From NCBI GenBank assembly GCA_023014365.1, contig JAEBUN010000022.1, positions 620,001 through 684,000 on the forward strand: a DNA stretch of 64,000 nucleotides. Direction: 5' to 3'. The notes beneath the pieces are model-generated. The model saw only the letters and a list, made by a program, of their open reading frames with translations, was not told the DNA's origin and did not search any database. The position numbers were made by a program, and so were the translations under genes. Below are positions 49,009 to 60,626 of the stretch, piece after piece. Source of the DNA: Lepiota brunneoincarnata. Lineage: Eukaryota; Basidiomycota; Agaricomycetes; Agaricales; Agaricaceae. Each line of letters opens with the position of its first letter. The stretch's first letter is position 1.

Positions 49009-50453
49009 ATGTCTTCCTGGCAATCTCTTCCTACAGAGCTCAAGGTTTCCGTCATCGCTGCCCTTCGTCCTGTAGACGTCCACGCCCTCGCCAACACTGA
49101 CCGGGCCACCTACCAGGCCTGCATCCCTGCCCGCTTTCGAGTATGTCTCTTTCCTTGCTCTTCGCTCCATTCTCACCTCCCCCCCTAGTCCATTAAACTC
49201 GACGACTTCAGCGCTCTCCAGCGCTTTCTCCAAAGTGTTCCTCGCAGCTACTACCTGAACATCGTCGACCTCGAACTTGCCACCCACGACGAAGATGTCT
49301 CCGCCCCCTCCTCCATCTCCCTCGCAGAGCGCTCAGAAGCAGTTGTCTCCCTCCTCTCCGCCTGCCTACGCTTGACCTCTCTCGCCCTCCGCGTCGCCGG
49401 CTCTCTCGACAAGAGCGTCATCACCCCCTTTCCCTTCCTCTCCAACCTCAAACAACTCTCTATTGCCAACGTCGGAAGCGAGGACTATAGTCCTTTGTAA
49501 GTCTTTGTTCGGGTGCTCCACCCCACTATTTGCTCACTCGTTTTTCTCTTAGGAGCGAGCGCCTCGTTGTCGCCGTTGCTGCCTCGTGCTTAAACCTCCA
49601 AGAGCTCTCGCTCGACCGCGTCACCCGCTCCGAACTGCACGCACCAGAGCTCCAAGGCACGTCCTACATCCCCTTGGTCCGAGGCGGTGAGGATGTTCCG
49701 GATCACCCTCTCCTCGGATCAGCTCTCTGTCTCCCTTCCCTACTCCGGATCCCCACCCTTCGAAAACTCACTATTCGAGACACCCATCTCGGAGACGAGC
49801 GATGGGTCACCACCCCCATCGCTTGTCGCTTGCAAGTCCTCGATCTCGGCGCCTGCTACCACGAGGACGAGGATTTTAACCGATTCTGTACCGAGAGGAT
49901 CATGGCCGCCGTAGGTCCCACCATCGACGAGTTCTCACTCACCACGGCCATCTCCAATGACGCCCTCTTTGCTGAGTCCTTTGAAACTCCGCTTCAAAAT
50001 CTCCGCAAGTTGCACATCACTTCCTTCTTCCCCGCTGACAGCGTCGTCGAAACCATTTCCAACCTTGCTGGATCACCCATCGAGTCGCTATCCATGCAGT
50101 GTCATGAGGGTGATGTCGTTGATGTTTGTACTGTTTTGGAGGATTTCCTCATTCTCAAGCTTGAGCAGGGCTCTGAATTTTGCAAGAGGCTTGCAAGGAT
50201 CGATGTTTTGGTCACCCCTGCTGGGTATACTCCAACGAGAGAAGAGGCGGAGGAGCGGACAAGGGCTGCAAAGAGGTTTCAGGGCTTTTGCAGGCAATTA
50301 AAGCTGCATTATGCATCCCTTTATCGTAACTTATCTGTTACGTTTTCCAATCCCCTACCCGACATTTTTTTCTTTCATGAAGCAACCATGATCCATAGCA
50401 CGTTTAGACACATCTGCTTAACTTTAGGTTGTAGAAGAGAGAGGGGGAGTTGA
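49009..50453 (+). CDS. F-box-like protein with leucine-rich repeats
   Basis: Start at 49009, directly after an (ATC)n run, giving MSSWQSLPTELKVSVIAALR then DVHALANTDRATYQACIPAR, an F-box-like N-terminus. Three exons: 49009-49142 (CGA, then gtatgt), about 49189-49498 (ending before gtaagt), and about 49552-50453. The body has irregular leucine-rich repeats such as LRLTSLALRVAGSL and LNLQELSLDRV, CRLQVLDLGACYH and LQNLRKLHITSFF. The frame is intact throughout and stops at 50453. Likely an SCF adaptor of the large agaricomycete F-box/LRR family; target unknown. It is divergent from the NACHT-D gene. Confidence 0.8.
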
Positions 50454-52925
50454 GTTTGGTGTGAGTTTTATGAGAAGATGAGTTTTTGTGAATCTTGACA
50501 TTGTCTGAATAGGTGTCCAGACCCTTTCGCCTGGGCATTTTGAGTATGCTGATTTGTGGTAGATTGGATGACTTTCCATGGCATCCAGAATTCTGAACTG
50601 TTGCCAACAAACTTCAAATTACATCGGTGAAATCAACTTCCATTCTAAGATAGATAATCACACTGCTTTAGTACAATATGCATGGGTGCCCCTCGTTCAG
50701 ATCCATGAGTCTTCATCCGACACATCGCGATCATAGATCCTTCAAGCGGCGGATTTCTTGGTGACAATATCGGAAACCGGCCGAGAACCGACCCTCAATT
50801 CTCGCAAGTGATTTCCCCTAATGACTATACCAACGCAAATACTATCAGGGCAGATATCGCTGGTTATCCCAAGAGTATCAGGTGGAATGCAGATTCCATT
50901 CGGGGCTCATGCCCCAGCTCCATTAAGATGTTATGGAGTATGGACTGATTTAAAAACTGGTGGGACCCAAATCCTGATTTCTTTACACCCCAGCCTCTCA
51001 CACGCCGCATATAAGCAAGGACATCCTTTCAAGATCCTTGATTCGCTAACCCCTCAGATGACCAACACCAAAAAAGTACGAAAGAGCTGCACTTCACCTT
51101 GGACTTTGCACTAAATATCAGTACAGGAAACTCCAACCGCTAAACAAGTACGAAAGAGCTGCACTTCACCTTGGACTTTGCACTAAATATCAGTACAGGA
51201 AACTCCAACCGCTAAGCCGGGAGCTGAACCAGGCAACCAGGATTACCATCCGTGCAAACGATGTTATGGTAGGTCCTGCTTGGCATGCTGCTGGTGATTC
51301 CACTAAATGGCAGAAAATTCTACGCACTTCCAGATAATAATTACAAATGTGAAAATCGCCCCTATTGCAGTAGATGCAGACAGGATCAGATAAACGACTG
51401 TAACTATATTTACTAAGATGTGGGAGCCAAGGAGCTATGCATAGGACAGAGCAAATGTGATTTTGTCCATCATCGATGGGGATACAAACGAGCATTGCCT
51501 GTGAAGGAAATACGTCCACTGTGTAGTGAAAAAGATTGAATAGAAAACATAAGTCAGTCGAGCGCTTCTTCCCAGCCTCCCTCATATTTATACGTGAGTA
51601 CTTGGAGGCAAATTTCTTGTTGTTCAATGCTTCCGCAGCTCGACCTTTGAGCACTTGAGCGCTGAGTGTTAAAGGTCAATGATGCTGGCCTCCCATTGGT
51701 ACCCTCGGACACAAATAGCCGGATCGGTCATCGGAGAAAGCACTGCATATCACTAGGAATCTCAGGCAAAAGACAAGGTTCGATGCCGTGGGATAGGAAG
51801 TTCGGATTTGTGTTCGAGGGTGAGGCCTCTTAAGGGAGCAGCTAATTCGGGGCGATGAGTTTTGTGGGGGTGTGGTGAGGCTCGATGGTTGCCGCTATCA
51901 GGTGGACCCTCCCTAATTTTGTGGAGGCAGTACCTGCGGAAAGGAACTGCAGACATGATTCCGACCGGGTCCCCGACATTATGTTTAATCCCGAGGACGA
52001 AAAAACTCTTCATCCCTTTGTGCTTTTCCATTCATTGAATATTGACTACATCAATGATAATCTGGCTATGGTGCCACTTCGTAGAGTTGAACCTTGCCAG
52101 GGAGGGGCAGGTGTCATATGCTGTACCACTAGTAGTCTGAGGTTTCGGTGAATTGGCTCCCTTGCAAGCAGGAGAGAAGACCCAAGAGAGGATTCGTCGA
52201 GTAGCTGGTACTGGGGATAGAAGGATCTTAGCATCTTTTGTTTCCAAAATTGTTGTCTTCTCCTGCTCCCATGATGATGTATGATTGATGATGTATGATA
52301 TTGGTTTGGTAACGATTCCTGAGCAACTCTTGTCCAAGGAGCATGGGAATCCTGCCATGTCCCTGATTAGACCTGATAAGAATGTAGCGCCACTTTACGC
52401 CACCCTACCCATGACTCTCCAGCTCTTCCAGGGGCACCTCGGTAAGATCGTCCTTCATTCCCTAGTAAATAGGTGTACATAGGTAGAGTGCCGAAATTTC
52501 TAGGGTCCAGTTTTCCTACTTGGATCCTAGTGACCTACTAGATAGACTCCTGTTTCAATGTGTCACTGCGTAAATTTTCTCGTTAACACTGGGCAAGAGC
52601 GAAATCCATCATGATTAATAAATAGGAAGAGTGGTCTGGTAAACGCAAAACAGTTTTGGGTGAAGACTTCTCTGAACGTTCTCTTACACCCTCTCCCACT
52701 CCTTGGCATCAAGCTCAACAACGTACGAGCGCTGTCGTGTTTGCATCACATCGACAACATCCTCTCTTATCAGGTTTGGTTCGGGCGGCCAGGAATATCC
52801 ATTACCTCAGAAATATATCCAACCCTGCCCGTGAGTAGGGCCCGGGTTTGTGATGAATCTCTGGGGCTCCTGCGTATGGTGGGAAGGTTGAGGTGGCCGG
52901 GAGGTGCAAGATAAACGGCCTGCTG
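50454..52925. other. Gene-poor interval with a 72 bp tandem duplication
   Basis: No confident gene. A 154-codon minus-strand frame (51190-51654) and an 88-codon plus-strand frame (51885-52151) lack domains and splice context. The tandem repeat at 51074-51217 lies here. This looks like accessory DNA with decayed sequence. Confidence 0.45.
51074..51217. repeat. Two-copy tandem direct repeat, period 72 bp
   Basis: The block beginning aagtacgaaagagctgcac and ending ctccaaccgctaa occurs twice head to tail (51074-51145 and 51146-51217) without visible mismatches except at the final bases. Perfect identity suggests a recent duplication. Confidence 0.9.
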
Positions 52926-53848
52926 CTACATTGTAATCGCCTCCTGGATATCTGGCGGGTCTCCAACGCGTCTGGATCGAACAAGGAATGGATTCTTGAT
53001 ATTGGAGAGCCTGGCTGGTAGGTTTGGATGACGAGGAGGGGTGATGTCAGCATATCTTCGCTGGATGGATCTCGCCTCCTTAATCTTTGCATGGCTAGGG
53101 GTGAGATAGAACCGAAGATTGAATAAAGCTCTTTGAGGTTGTTGAGCAGGTCCGGCAGGCTGGCGTGTTTTGGAAAGAGTAAACTTGATAGCTTCCCGCT
53201 GGCCAGAAATCGCTTCCTGGACATCTGCAAGATCTTTTGTGTATTTGAATCAGGCCAACAAACTAGAACAAGATAGGCACTGCATTTAGAACCCACACGG
53301 CTGGGGCTCACCGTGCTGAAACAACGCAGTTCATCCCTTTCTACCGGAGTCTGCTTCGTCCCCCCTATCGGTGACTCGTCGGTGAAGTGTGACATGATGA
53401 CGTCTTTGATGAATGCTTACGGCGTGCGGGCATCGCGGCCTGGGCGAGGGCTATTGCCAGCAAGAGGGTCACGACCAGCAAGGGGGCTTTCGCCAGCAAG
53501 AGGATCATCAGCAAGGGGGCTTTCGCCAACGAGGGGGTCATCGCCGAGGGGGTCATCGCCGAGAGGACTATCACCAGCCAGAGGACTAGGGCCGGCGAGA
53601 GGGCTGTCGCCGGCAAGTGCACTATCACCAGCAGGTGGACTATCACCACCGGGAGGATTATGACCAGCAGGGGAGGACTCGGGTTCCCCCGTTGGCGTTT
53701 GAATCCCCGATCGTGGCGACTGGCGCCGCGACGTGACTTCAAGCTCTGCCTTGGTTGGCTTGAGTTCAAAGTCTGGCGCGGGTTGTGTTGGCAAATGTCT
53801 GCGTTCGGGTTTGTGCTGTGCGTTTCTGTCCTGGTGAGGGTTGTGCAT
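52926..53848 (-). CDS. Small PLAG-repeat protein with TPR-like C-terminus (relic of a TPR-type protein)
   Basis: Exon 1 (start 53848, MHNPHQDRNAQHK) encodes a Pro/Asp/Ser-rich stretch built of DSPLAG, DDPLGD and ESPLAG units up to GNSPRPGRDART, then gtaagc. After an intron, and another from gtgagc to aaaag near 53235, the frame reads LADVQEAISGQREAIKF. It then gives DITPPRHPNLPARLSNI and RRVGDPPDIQEAIT before a stop at 52926-52928. The DxxEAIxxQRxAI...HPxLPxRLxN pattern is that of the TPR units in agaricomycete TPR/CHAT proteins, here only about two degenerate units and then a stop. The middle exon phase is uncertain. I read it as a truncated or decayed gene that may still be expressed. Confidence 0.45.
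53440..53680. repeat. Degenerate short tandem repeat encoding PLAG-type units
   Basis: Units of 9-18 bp built on caccagca/cgccagcaag/gggggct recur about 15 times. They read as (D/E)SPLAG or DDPLGD on the minus strand. Confidence 0.8.
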
Positions 53849-54811
53849 GATGGAAAGATGGGAGTTGCTGGGTAAGAGGCGTTAGAGAAAAGTGGAGCAC
53901 GTGCCGCCTAAGCTGATGACATCAATGGCGGGGGACGATAATAACGTATCTGTCTAAACCTATTTGAAGCTCTCATTGACAAAGAGCACTGTCATCCACA
54001 TTTATTAGTATCAATGCAGATTTGTTCCAGGAATTCTAATAAGTTTTACCAAACGGAAGTCTTGTTCCTGCCGAGAAATTATGTGCCCAAATAATCACTG
54101 ATGACAACCCCAATTCTGAAGTCCAAAGTGACGCTTGGACCACCACATCGAAATTGAAAGGAGAGTTTTTAGCATGATTCTCCCAGAAGAGGCGCGACAG
54201 CACCAAGTTCGGCGTCTTTAAAAGAAAGCAGCTAGGACCTTGACCCTATGTGGCTTGTCTCTATGGGTCTCAGAATACGAAGAAACTACCCTCTTTTTTT
54301 GCGACATGCTCTTACGGATTCGGCAAGTACAAGGTAATGTTAGGTTCGTGGCTCTCTTTCGCTTTCGAATAATTGGACTCCCCGACACGGTACCAATGTT
54401 CACGGTGAACCCACCGACAAGAGGGGCTTTCTGGTTGCATTGTGATTGATTATTGGTGATTCACAGCGTGATGACGATAGCAGTCGTAGTCGGTAAAGAA
54501 GATAAACGGGGACTCAGGCACTCATTCTACAACTTAACCTGACTACCCCGGCCACCTCAGCCTACGCTACGCTGGCAGGTCCAACCTGGCATTGGTCCTA
54601 AATCTTAGTATAATTATGGGTTCAACTGGGGAGAGTGGCTCGAAAGCTGTGCGTGGTAGGGGGGCACAAAAAATGAGTCTGGAATCTCTAATCCGCTTAT
54701 AAGATATTAATAGACCGGAACGCTTTACTACCCTCAACTCAGGATTACTCGATGTGGCTCGACCACCAATTCACCCCCTCAACCCCGTAGAAATTGGGAA
54801 TGGGTTGCCAA
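53849..54811. other. Intergenic region between the PLAG/TPR gene and the P450
   Basis: Nothing recognised beyond 5' flank of the minus-strand PLAG/TPR gene and 3' flank of the P450. Short open frames only. Confidence 0.5.
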
Positions 54812-56916
54812 TCAAATTTCAGCAGTATCGATGAGCGATAGAGCCTTCTCTGACCGCGGTGCAATCGAACATTGGAACGGTGTCGGGTGGCTTTTGAAAG
54901 AGAAAAAGCAAGAGTTTTTACCCCAGATTGTTCTTTTCTTTTTCATAAGTGTTTATCGTACCTGATGGTTGCGGCGCATTGATCGGCATCGGGCTCAATC
55001 ACTTTCCCGTTTTCCATGTGCTTTGAGATGTTGAACACAGCCAAGGTCATCGCGCATGAGATAAAAATGGAAGCTTCGGCCATGACTTGTCCTGAGGAGA
55101 TCGTCAGAAAATAAGATATGGTGGCGTATAATCTGTCTCTCACCTGAGCAGATTCTGCAGTTTGAGGAAAAGAACGGGGCGAGTGAGTGTCGGATCTCAG
55201 AGATTTTGCGAGAAGACTATTTATTACCTCCTACCAAACCCGAAACATACTTTACGGGGATCTCATTCGGGATTGGGTCCAAGGAACCGGTCGGGATTGA
55301 ATTTCATGGGGTCCGAGTATACGCTCGGGTCATGTAACATTTTCCTGTAGCGTTACTGAGTTAATTTCTGTGTGCACATCTCAGAGCGAAGGAAGAAAAC
55401 AAACCAGATGTTCGTGATAATAACAGATCCTTTGGGGATGAGGTAGCCATCGTAGATATTATCCTCCGTCATGACATGAGGAATACCTTTGTGTTTGGCA
55501 TTTCCACCTTCCGTGAGATGCAAAGGGAAAGAATGAACGCACCTTTTGGTCCAACAGCGTGCCATCGCAAAACCTCAAGTACAAGGGCGTTGGTGAACGG
55601 TAATGCATCTCTGTCTGCGAACGAAGGGAGTCTATCTTGGCCCACGACGGTGTCAATCTCCGCTTGAGCTTTGGCCGCGACTTCAGGGAAAAGTATCATG
55701 GCTTTGAAGAATGAGTAGATGGACGAAACCGTCTGATATATTTAGTGGTTTAGTCTAAACTCAGACTGACCGGGTGGCAAATAATGACTTACAGTATCTG
55801 CACCTCCAGCATATAGAGAACCTGCTGACCACTTTATGTCGAACTCCTTCTGCGGAGTCAGATCAGGTTCTTCCAATAGCCTGCTTGTAAATGATGGATT
55901 TGCAGTTCCAGAAGCCTGCAGGGGGCGGGGTGTAAAGTGGCGTGGTGGATTATTCCCTGCTAACACCTACCAGTTGGTCTTTGACATATTGGTGAGGTTC
56001 TTCGACCATCTGATTGAGGGTGCCGGCCCATTCCCGGGCGATTTTCTTAAAGCTGGTCCCAGGGAACCAATCGGGAAGCCGACTCACTTGTGCAGGAAGG
56101 GAAGTCAGTCCTATTCTTATTGTACCTTGTGTAATGAAACTTACGCGCTGGAACCAGATTCACCAAGAAACTCCCTGATGCCGTTGATAGCGAAAACTGC
56201 TCGGTAGCAAGTTCGGCCAGTTTTACGAATCTGTCATCTTTCCCTTTGACCTCGTAGCCATGTGAGATGCGAAGTATGACCGCCCCAGCAGTTCTACCCA
56301 TTATATCAATGAATGTTATCATCAGATGAGGTCTACAGAATACGTACTGGCGTATATGTGCGGACAAATCCTGTGGCGTGGAGAGTAAACGCTTGAGAAA
56401 CTTACGAGTTTCGGCCTCTTCAACAGGGTAGAATTGCGACATGGCGACATTGCTACCGATGAGCTGATGGAAGAGCCGACGATAATTACGGAGACGGGAT
56501 CCATAAGGCAACAAGCCGAGGACATTTTTCCACCCGACCATTTCGCTTCCCATCGGTATTACTGGACGGTCTGAGTAAATGGAGCTCTTCTTATCGAGCA
56601 TGTCTGTGGCCACCTTGGCAGAATTGACGATGACCATCGGTTGGCCAAAGACAGATATGAATATCAAATCACCTGCTCTCCCGTCAGGGTGGAGCATTTA
56701 CGATTTAGCTGGGAAGGACTCACCCCATTTGTTTCCCCAGTCTGCAAAAGTCAGCCACTCTTTTGAAGTTGGCATTTCAAGAAGGTTGCCAAGTAGGGGC
56801 CATCCCCTGGGGCCCGGAGGCAAGGTTGCTGGGGGCTTCCGGCTGTAAAGTTGGCGAAGGAGGAACAAGCCAAAGAATGCCAGGCTAAAGTCGAGAGTTG
56901 TGAAGGGCCCCATCAT
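54812..56916 (-). CDS. Cytochrome P450 monooxygenase (in-frame TGA before the heme loop)
   Basis: Membrane-anchored P450 of the class annotated in fungi as O-methylsterigmatocystin oxidoreductase-like. The start at 56916 gives a signal anchor, TTLDFSLAFFGLFLLRQLY, then the proline hinge LPPGPRGWPLLGN. Spliced exons follow: FISVFGQPMVIVNSAKV and YSDRPVIPMGSEMVGWKN, with the C-helix LLPYGSRLRNYRRLF. Then LPDWFPGTSFKKIAREW and the I-helix YAGGADTTVSS. The ExxR helix is EVLRWH and the meander FNPDRFLG. The heme loop FGFGRR-ICSG is split by an intron at about 55162-55227. The end is ISHPTPFQCSIAPRS...AEI with a stop at 54812. All splice junctions keep frame, but codon TCA on the plus strand (55263-55265) is TGA in the gene, in NPE-stop-DPRK just before the heme loop. 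CGA to TGA is one CpG transition. Either a fresh nonsense mutation or an error. Substrate unknown. Confidence 0.85.
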
Positions 56917-59075
56917 GGGGAGTCTGTCAGCGTGTGTGAAGGGCGTAATGCTGATACGAAGGGTTGTAGGTGTTGAATATTAAGATGCGAAGGAGGTATA
57001 TAAATACGCGGCATACACGGGCCGGCGTCTCGAGGCACAAGGGGGGAATGGGAATGGTGTTGCTGGACGCGGGGTGGATTAAGTCCTCAGGGAAACGACT
57101 AGGCGCCAAAATACACATTCAATCCCTTTTTATCCCGGATCCTGGAGGCATTTGACTGCCGCGCCAATCTGGACACCGTTCAATACAATCGGGCTAACAC
57201 GGGGCATCAAATATGCTAGCAACAACTTAGTATTTCAATATGTTCTACATGAAAAGTATTTGACTAAGATTCAACCCATGAGCTGCAAACACCCTTTATC
57301 CTCTGAGTACACTCCTTCATAGTTATTTCTAAATATATGACCAGGATTCTTTTTTCTCCCATGTTTTCTCCCAACAAGCTGGCATCATTCCTGGAAGTTT
57401 TAGTGTTACTAGTTTATTTTCCAATTTGTCTTGTTGCAAGAATTTGGAAATTCAGGATCAAGCACACCCCACACTTCTGTAGCTAATTGCCCCTCTCTTT
57501 GGAGATGACCAATGCATTACTTAGGTAAGAGATCCAGGCTCAACCTCTATGGGGTCCGGCCACAAAACACGGGTCTATACAGACACACTGCAGCTCGGGG
57601 TGCATGTGTGGGCGAGAAATGCAGGAGCAGGGAGCAAGGGTCAGCAGCCAGTATAGTGGTGCAGAGCAAGTGCAGTGGCCATGACCTTTGCTTGGTCAGA
57701 TGGAATGAAGCGAGGCAAAATGAAGTGAAACACGGTGAAACAAGAGGCGAGCGTGACCAATGGAACAGTCACTGGGCTTCAGAACCTCGAGAAACCTGTT
57801 TCGGGGAAGAGAGAGATCTGAGAGAGACTGGGAGAGGATGAGATAGAAACTTGGTTGTATATTGACTGGAGGACGTGCCTCTGAAACATTTCTTTGTGTA
57901 TAGATGTTATGATAGATTTACTTTTTCCAATGCTCGAAAGGGACAGAAAGATATAAAATTCTGAGTATTAGGATGGTTCTGAGAGACAGAGAGGGTGAAA
58001 TAAGGGGGAATAGGAAAATTTTGCCACAATCTGAGTGAAGAATTAGGAAAGATACAGGAAAGCATAATGAGAGGCCACCTGTAGGGCATAGAAAGACCCA
58101 TAGACAGGGGAGAAATTTAGTCTATAATGGTGCTCAGGGAAAAGGATAGGAATGGAGAGAAAGGGTTTGAATATGCAAGGATGGAAGTGGAATGGGGAGT
58201 TCCTGTGGTTTGTTCCGGGCTACAATCTCTTCTATTAGTCTTGCAGGGCTACTCTCGCTCCTTTAATTTCGGTCTGGCTCATCTGGTCAACACATTCCAT
58301 AACACTATCTGTAAGTTTACAACTCCTATCTACCCTGTATGAACCCATATTGAGTATTTCAATTGCAGTGTTGCCGGCCAGCCACATGATTCAGGAAAAC
58401 TCTTTCAGTGCCTACAGCTGCTCCTGGTTTGTTGTCTTGGGTGCATGCTCACTCAGCCCCCCAAGTCATTCACCTCTTCCTCTGATGCTACGGGGTCCCA
58501 ACTGCAACAATCCTGACTTCCTCTATACTCATTGCCCTCTGGGGACTCGACTATCGACCATAAGGAATCCGTTCACTTTACCTTGCTCACCCTTGTTAAT
58601 TGATACCTGTACTAGCAGGTTGGATCATCATACGCTCGATGCCCTCCATGCGTGGATATCCCTTTGACTTGTGCTCCACAGAATAAGTAGATTTGTATCC
58701 AGTGACTCACTTGCTTTAGACTGGAACATCTGCCTGTATGATGTAGGGATTGGACATGCAATTGCAGCAGAGCCACCAATGCACAACCTCTCCTCACTAG
58801 TCCAGACAGACAATCTTCAGACGTCTCCTCATTCCGACCCAATTTCCCAACTTCAGAATTTCAAATCTGACATTTCATTCCGACGTCAAATTTGTCCATC
58901 GCCATGCCACCCACACATCCGCGCCCCAACTCTGCATATTGGGTGGGTATCCATGCCTTACAAAAGGGCCCCTTGAAGGCCCACTGTCTCACAGTATGTG
59001 CCCCTCATATGTTTCTTTTCTCTTTTCTCTCCGTTTTCATTCCACGCTCGAGTTACATGACCGCAATGTCATTGA
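56917..59075. other. Gene-poor interval
   Basis: Contains the P450 promoter at its left end and then about 2 kb of sequence with short frames on both strands and no recognised domain. Composition resembles decayed repeats. No gene called. Confidence 0.45.
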
Positions 59076-59389
59076 TGTTAGGGGAAGTAAGAGCACCGGA
59101 ACCAAGTTGATATTTGGGTGGCGAATACAATCGACACCCACACTACTTATATACATAGAGGCCTGCGCACAGACCGGGTAGCCAAACACTACGTAGCTAC
59201 TAGAACATAACGTACGCAAGCAATATACAAACAATGTCAGTCGCACGTGGGTTAGACTCGGGGATGGGGGTGGCCGAAGGCTGAGGCCGGGCTTAGGCAT
59301 CGGGCATCGGCTAGAGAGGCCGAGCACGGATACCCAACCACAGACCCCTAGACGTACCTTGCGTAAGGGGATATAGTCCCCTTACACCA
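59076..59389 (-). mobile_element. LTR of a retroelement (about 314 bp), minus orientation
   Basis: Read on the minus strand the block starts TGGTGTAAGGGGACTATATC and ends CTTACTTCCCCTAACA (TG...CA). Just ahead of its start is the purine tract aagagggggc (59390-59399), the usual polypurine primer of a 3' LTR. A TATATAAG box lies in the middle, near 59150 on the plus strand. Position and strand place the internal region to the right, where the KH-domain ORF ends about 45 bp from the LTR. The matching 5' LTR was not found in the window, so the element is incomplete. Confidence 0.65.
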
Positions 59390-59434
59390 GCCCCCTCTTA
59401 AGAGTCGATGACCCGACGACTCGGTTCCTTCGTC

Positions 59435-60577
59435 CTAAGCAGCACGAGCCCAGCGACCATCCACGAGCCGAATGACAAGCCCATCCGCCAGAAGGGAACG
59501 GGCATAGTCGAGACGGGCCGGGTAGGCGACAGGCGGAAGTCCCTGGCCCCAGGTCGAGATGACACTGTCGACCTCCATCGGGGTCAAGGCCGGGGTAGGG
59601 GTAGCGCTTCCCATCCGGACTGATGGGACTCCGGGAGTAGACGCACCGGAGGGGGTAGAGATGGGCATAGGGGAGCCGCGCGACGGTTGCCGAGAAACCG
59701 CGGGCGAGCGCATAGGGGTGGGAGTAGGTGCGGCCGTACGCATAGTAGTCGATGGGACGCTGGCCGGGGTAGAGATCATGGGGGGAGTGGGAGCGACAGA
59801 AGAGGCCTGCGAGGAAGACCGTGCACCCGGATGCGCCCAGTCAGGGACCGGGGTAGCAGAGCCGGAGGCAGTGGGATCCACACGAGCTGGAGCGGGAGCC
59901 TGCGCCGCTGCAGGAGCGGACGGTCCGGGGGCTGCTGGGGCGGGGCCGGAAGTCGCCGTTGTCTTCTCCTTCTTCGTCTTGGGAAGGTGGACGCGCTTGC
60001 GCGCAATCCGCTTACCTAATACCACAAGGGCATCACCGAGTTGCTGCTCGGTCCCCCTGATAGAGACATGGCGCTCGTCGGCACCATCCGTGGCCACAGA
60101 ATAGACCCGGAGGTGAGCGCCACTAATGTCGGCGACCTGTTTAAGGCCGCGGCCGCCGCGACCAACCACGTGCCCACCCATGTCGTCGGCGATGACAAGG
60201 GTGGCCTGATAGCGATCGGCCTCGTCGTCCCGTGGGTAGTGAGCCGACAGCGGGAGGGCAGTAGAGGTGCCTTTTACCGCGGGGCGAGTGGGGCCCGGGC
60301 GGTTAGAAGTGCGTGGGACATCCGCGGAGATCCGCGAGCGACCCTTCTGGGTAGTAGCTGCTTGGATGACAGCTGGAGTAGGACCGGCAGCAGCCGTCGA
60401 GGTGCGATCCTCAAGGGTGCGCAGGCGGGATGAGAGCGAACCGATCGAGCGGTTAAGCTCGCCGATCCGGGCCAGTAAGGCCTGAGTATCCTCGCCTGAA
60501 CGCGAGGGTCCTGCCGAGGCAGGGGCCATTGTCGGTAGGGCGGGCACAGTCGCTTTTTGAGCCACTTGACGAGCCAT
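59435..60577 (-). CDS. KH-domain, Pro/Ala-rich protein inside a retroelement remnant (gag-like)
   Basis: Uninterrupted 380-codon frame, start MARQVAQKATVPALPTMAPA. A short predicted coiled coil (LLARIGELNRSIGSLSSRL, residues 34-52) precedes a KH RNA-binding domain at about residues 120-195: YQATLVIADDMGGHVVGRGG, with the GxxG loop GRGG, then GLKQVADISGAHLRVYSV and a helix ending VVLGKRIARKR. Then comes a basic patch (KTKKEKT) and a long Pro/Ser/Thr/Ala tail, ending LVIRLVDGRWARAA. It lies between a poly-pyrimidine leader and a 3' LTR with polypurine tract on the same strand, with no pol gene. I infer a gag-like or accessory protein of a nonautonomous LTR element. The open frame and GC-rich coding composition, unlike the flanks, suggest recent arrival. 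A host KH protein next to an LTR by chance is the alternative. Confidence 0.65.
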   Translation of the reverse strand: MARQVAQKATVPALPTMAPASAGPSRSGEDTQALLARIGELNRSIGSLSSRLRTLEDRTSTAAAGPTPAVIQAATTQKGRSRISADVPRTSNRPGPTRPAVKGTSTALPLSAHYPRDDEADRYQATLVIADDMGGHVVGRGGRGLKQVADISGAHLRVYSVATDGADERHVSIRGTEQQLGDALVVLGKRIARKRVHLPKTKKEKTTATSGPAPAAPGPSAPAAAQAPAPARVDPTASGSATPVPDWAHPGARSSSQASSVAPTPPMISTPASVPSTTMRTAAPTPTPMRSPAVSRQPSRGSPMPISTPSGASTPGVPSVRMGSATPTPALTPMEVDSVISTWGQGLPPVAYPARLDYARSLLADGLVIRLVDGRWARAA

Positions 60578-60586
60578 TCAACTGGC

Positions 60587-60626
60587 TTTTCTTTTCCTTT
60601 CTTTTCTTTTCTTTTATTATTATTAT
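60587..60626. repeat. (CTTTT)n(ATT)n microsatellite upstream of the KH ORF
   Basis: Runs of cttttc units followed by attattattatt; on the minus strand it is the A-rich leader just ahead of the KH-domain start codon. Confidence 0.85.

Noticed and set aside
51190..51654. 154-codon minus-strand frame
   Set aside because: Protein-like in places but overlaps the end of the tandem repeat, and no family recognised; left uncalled.
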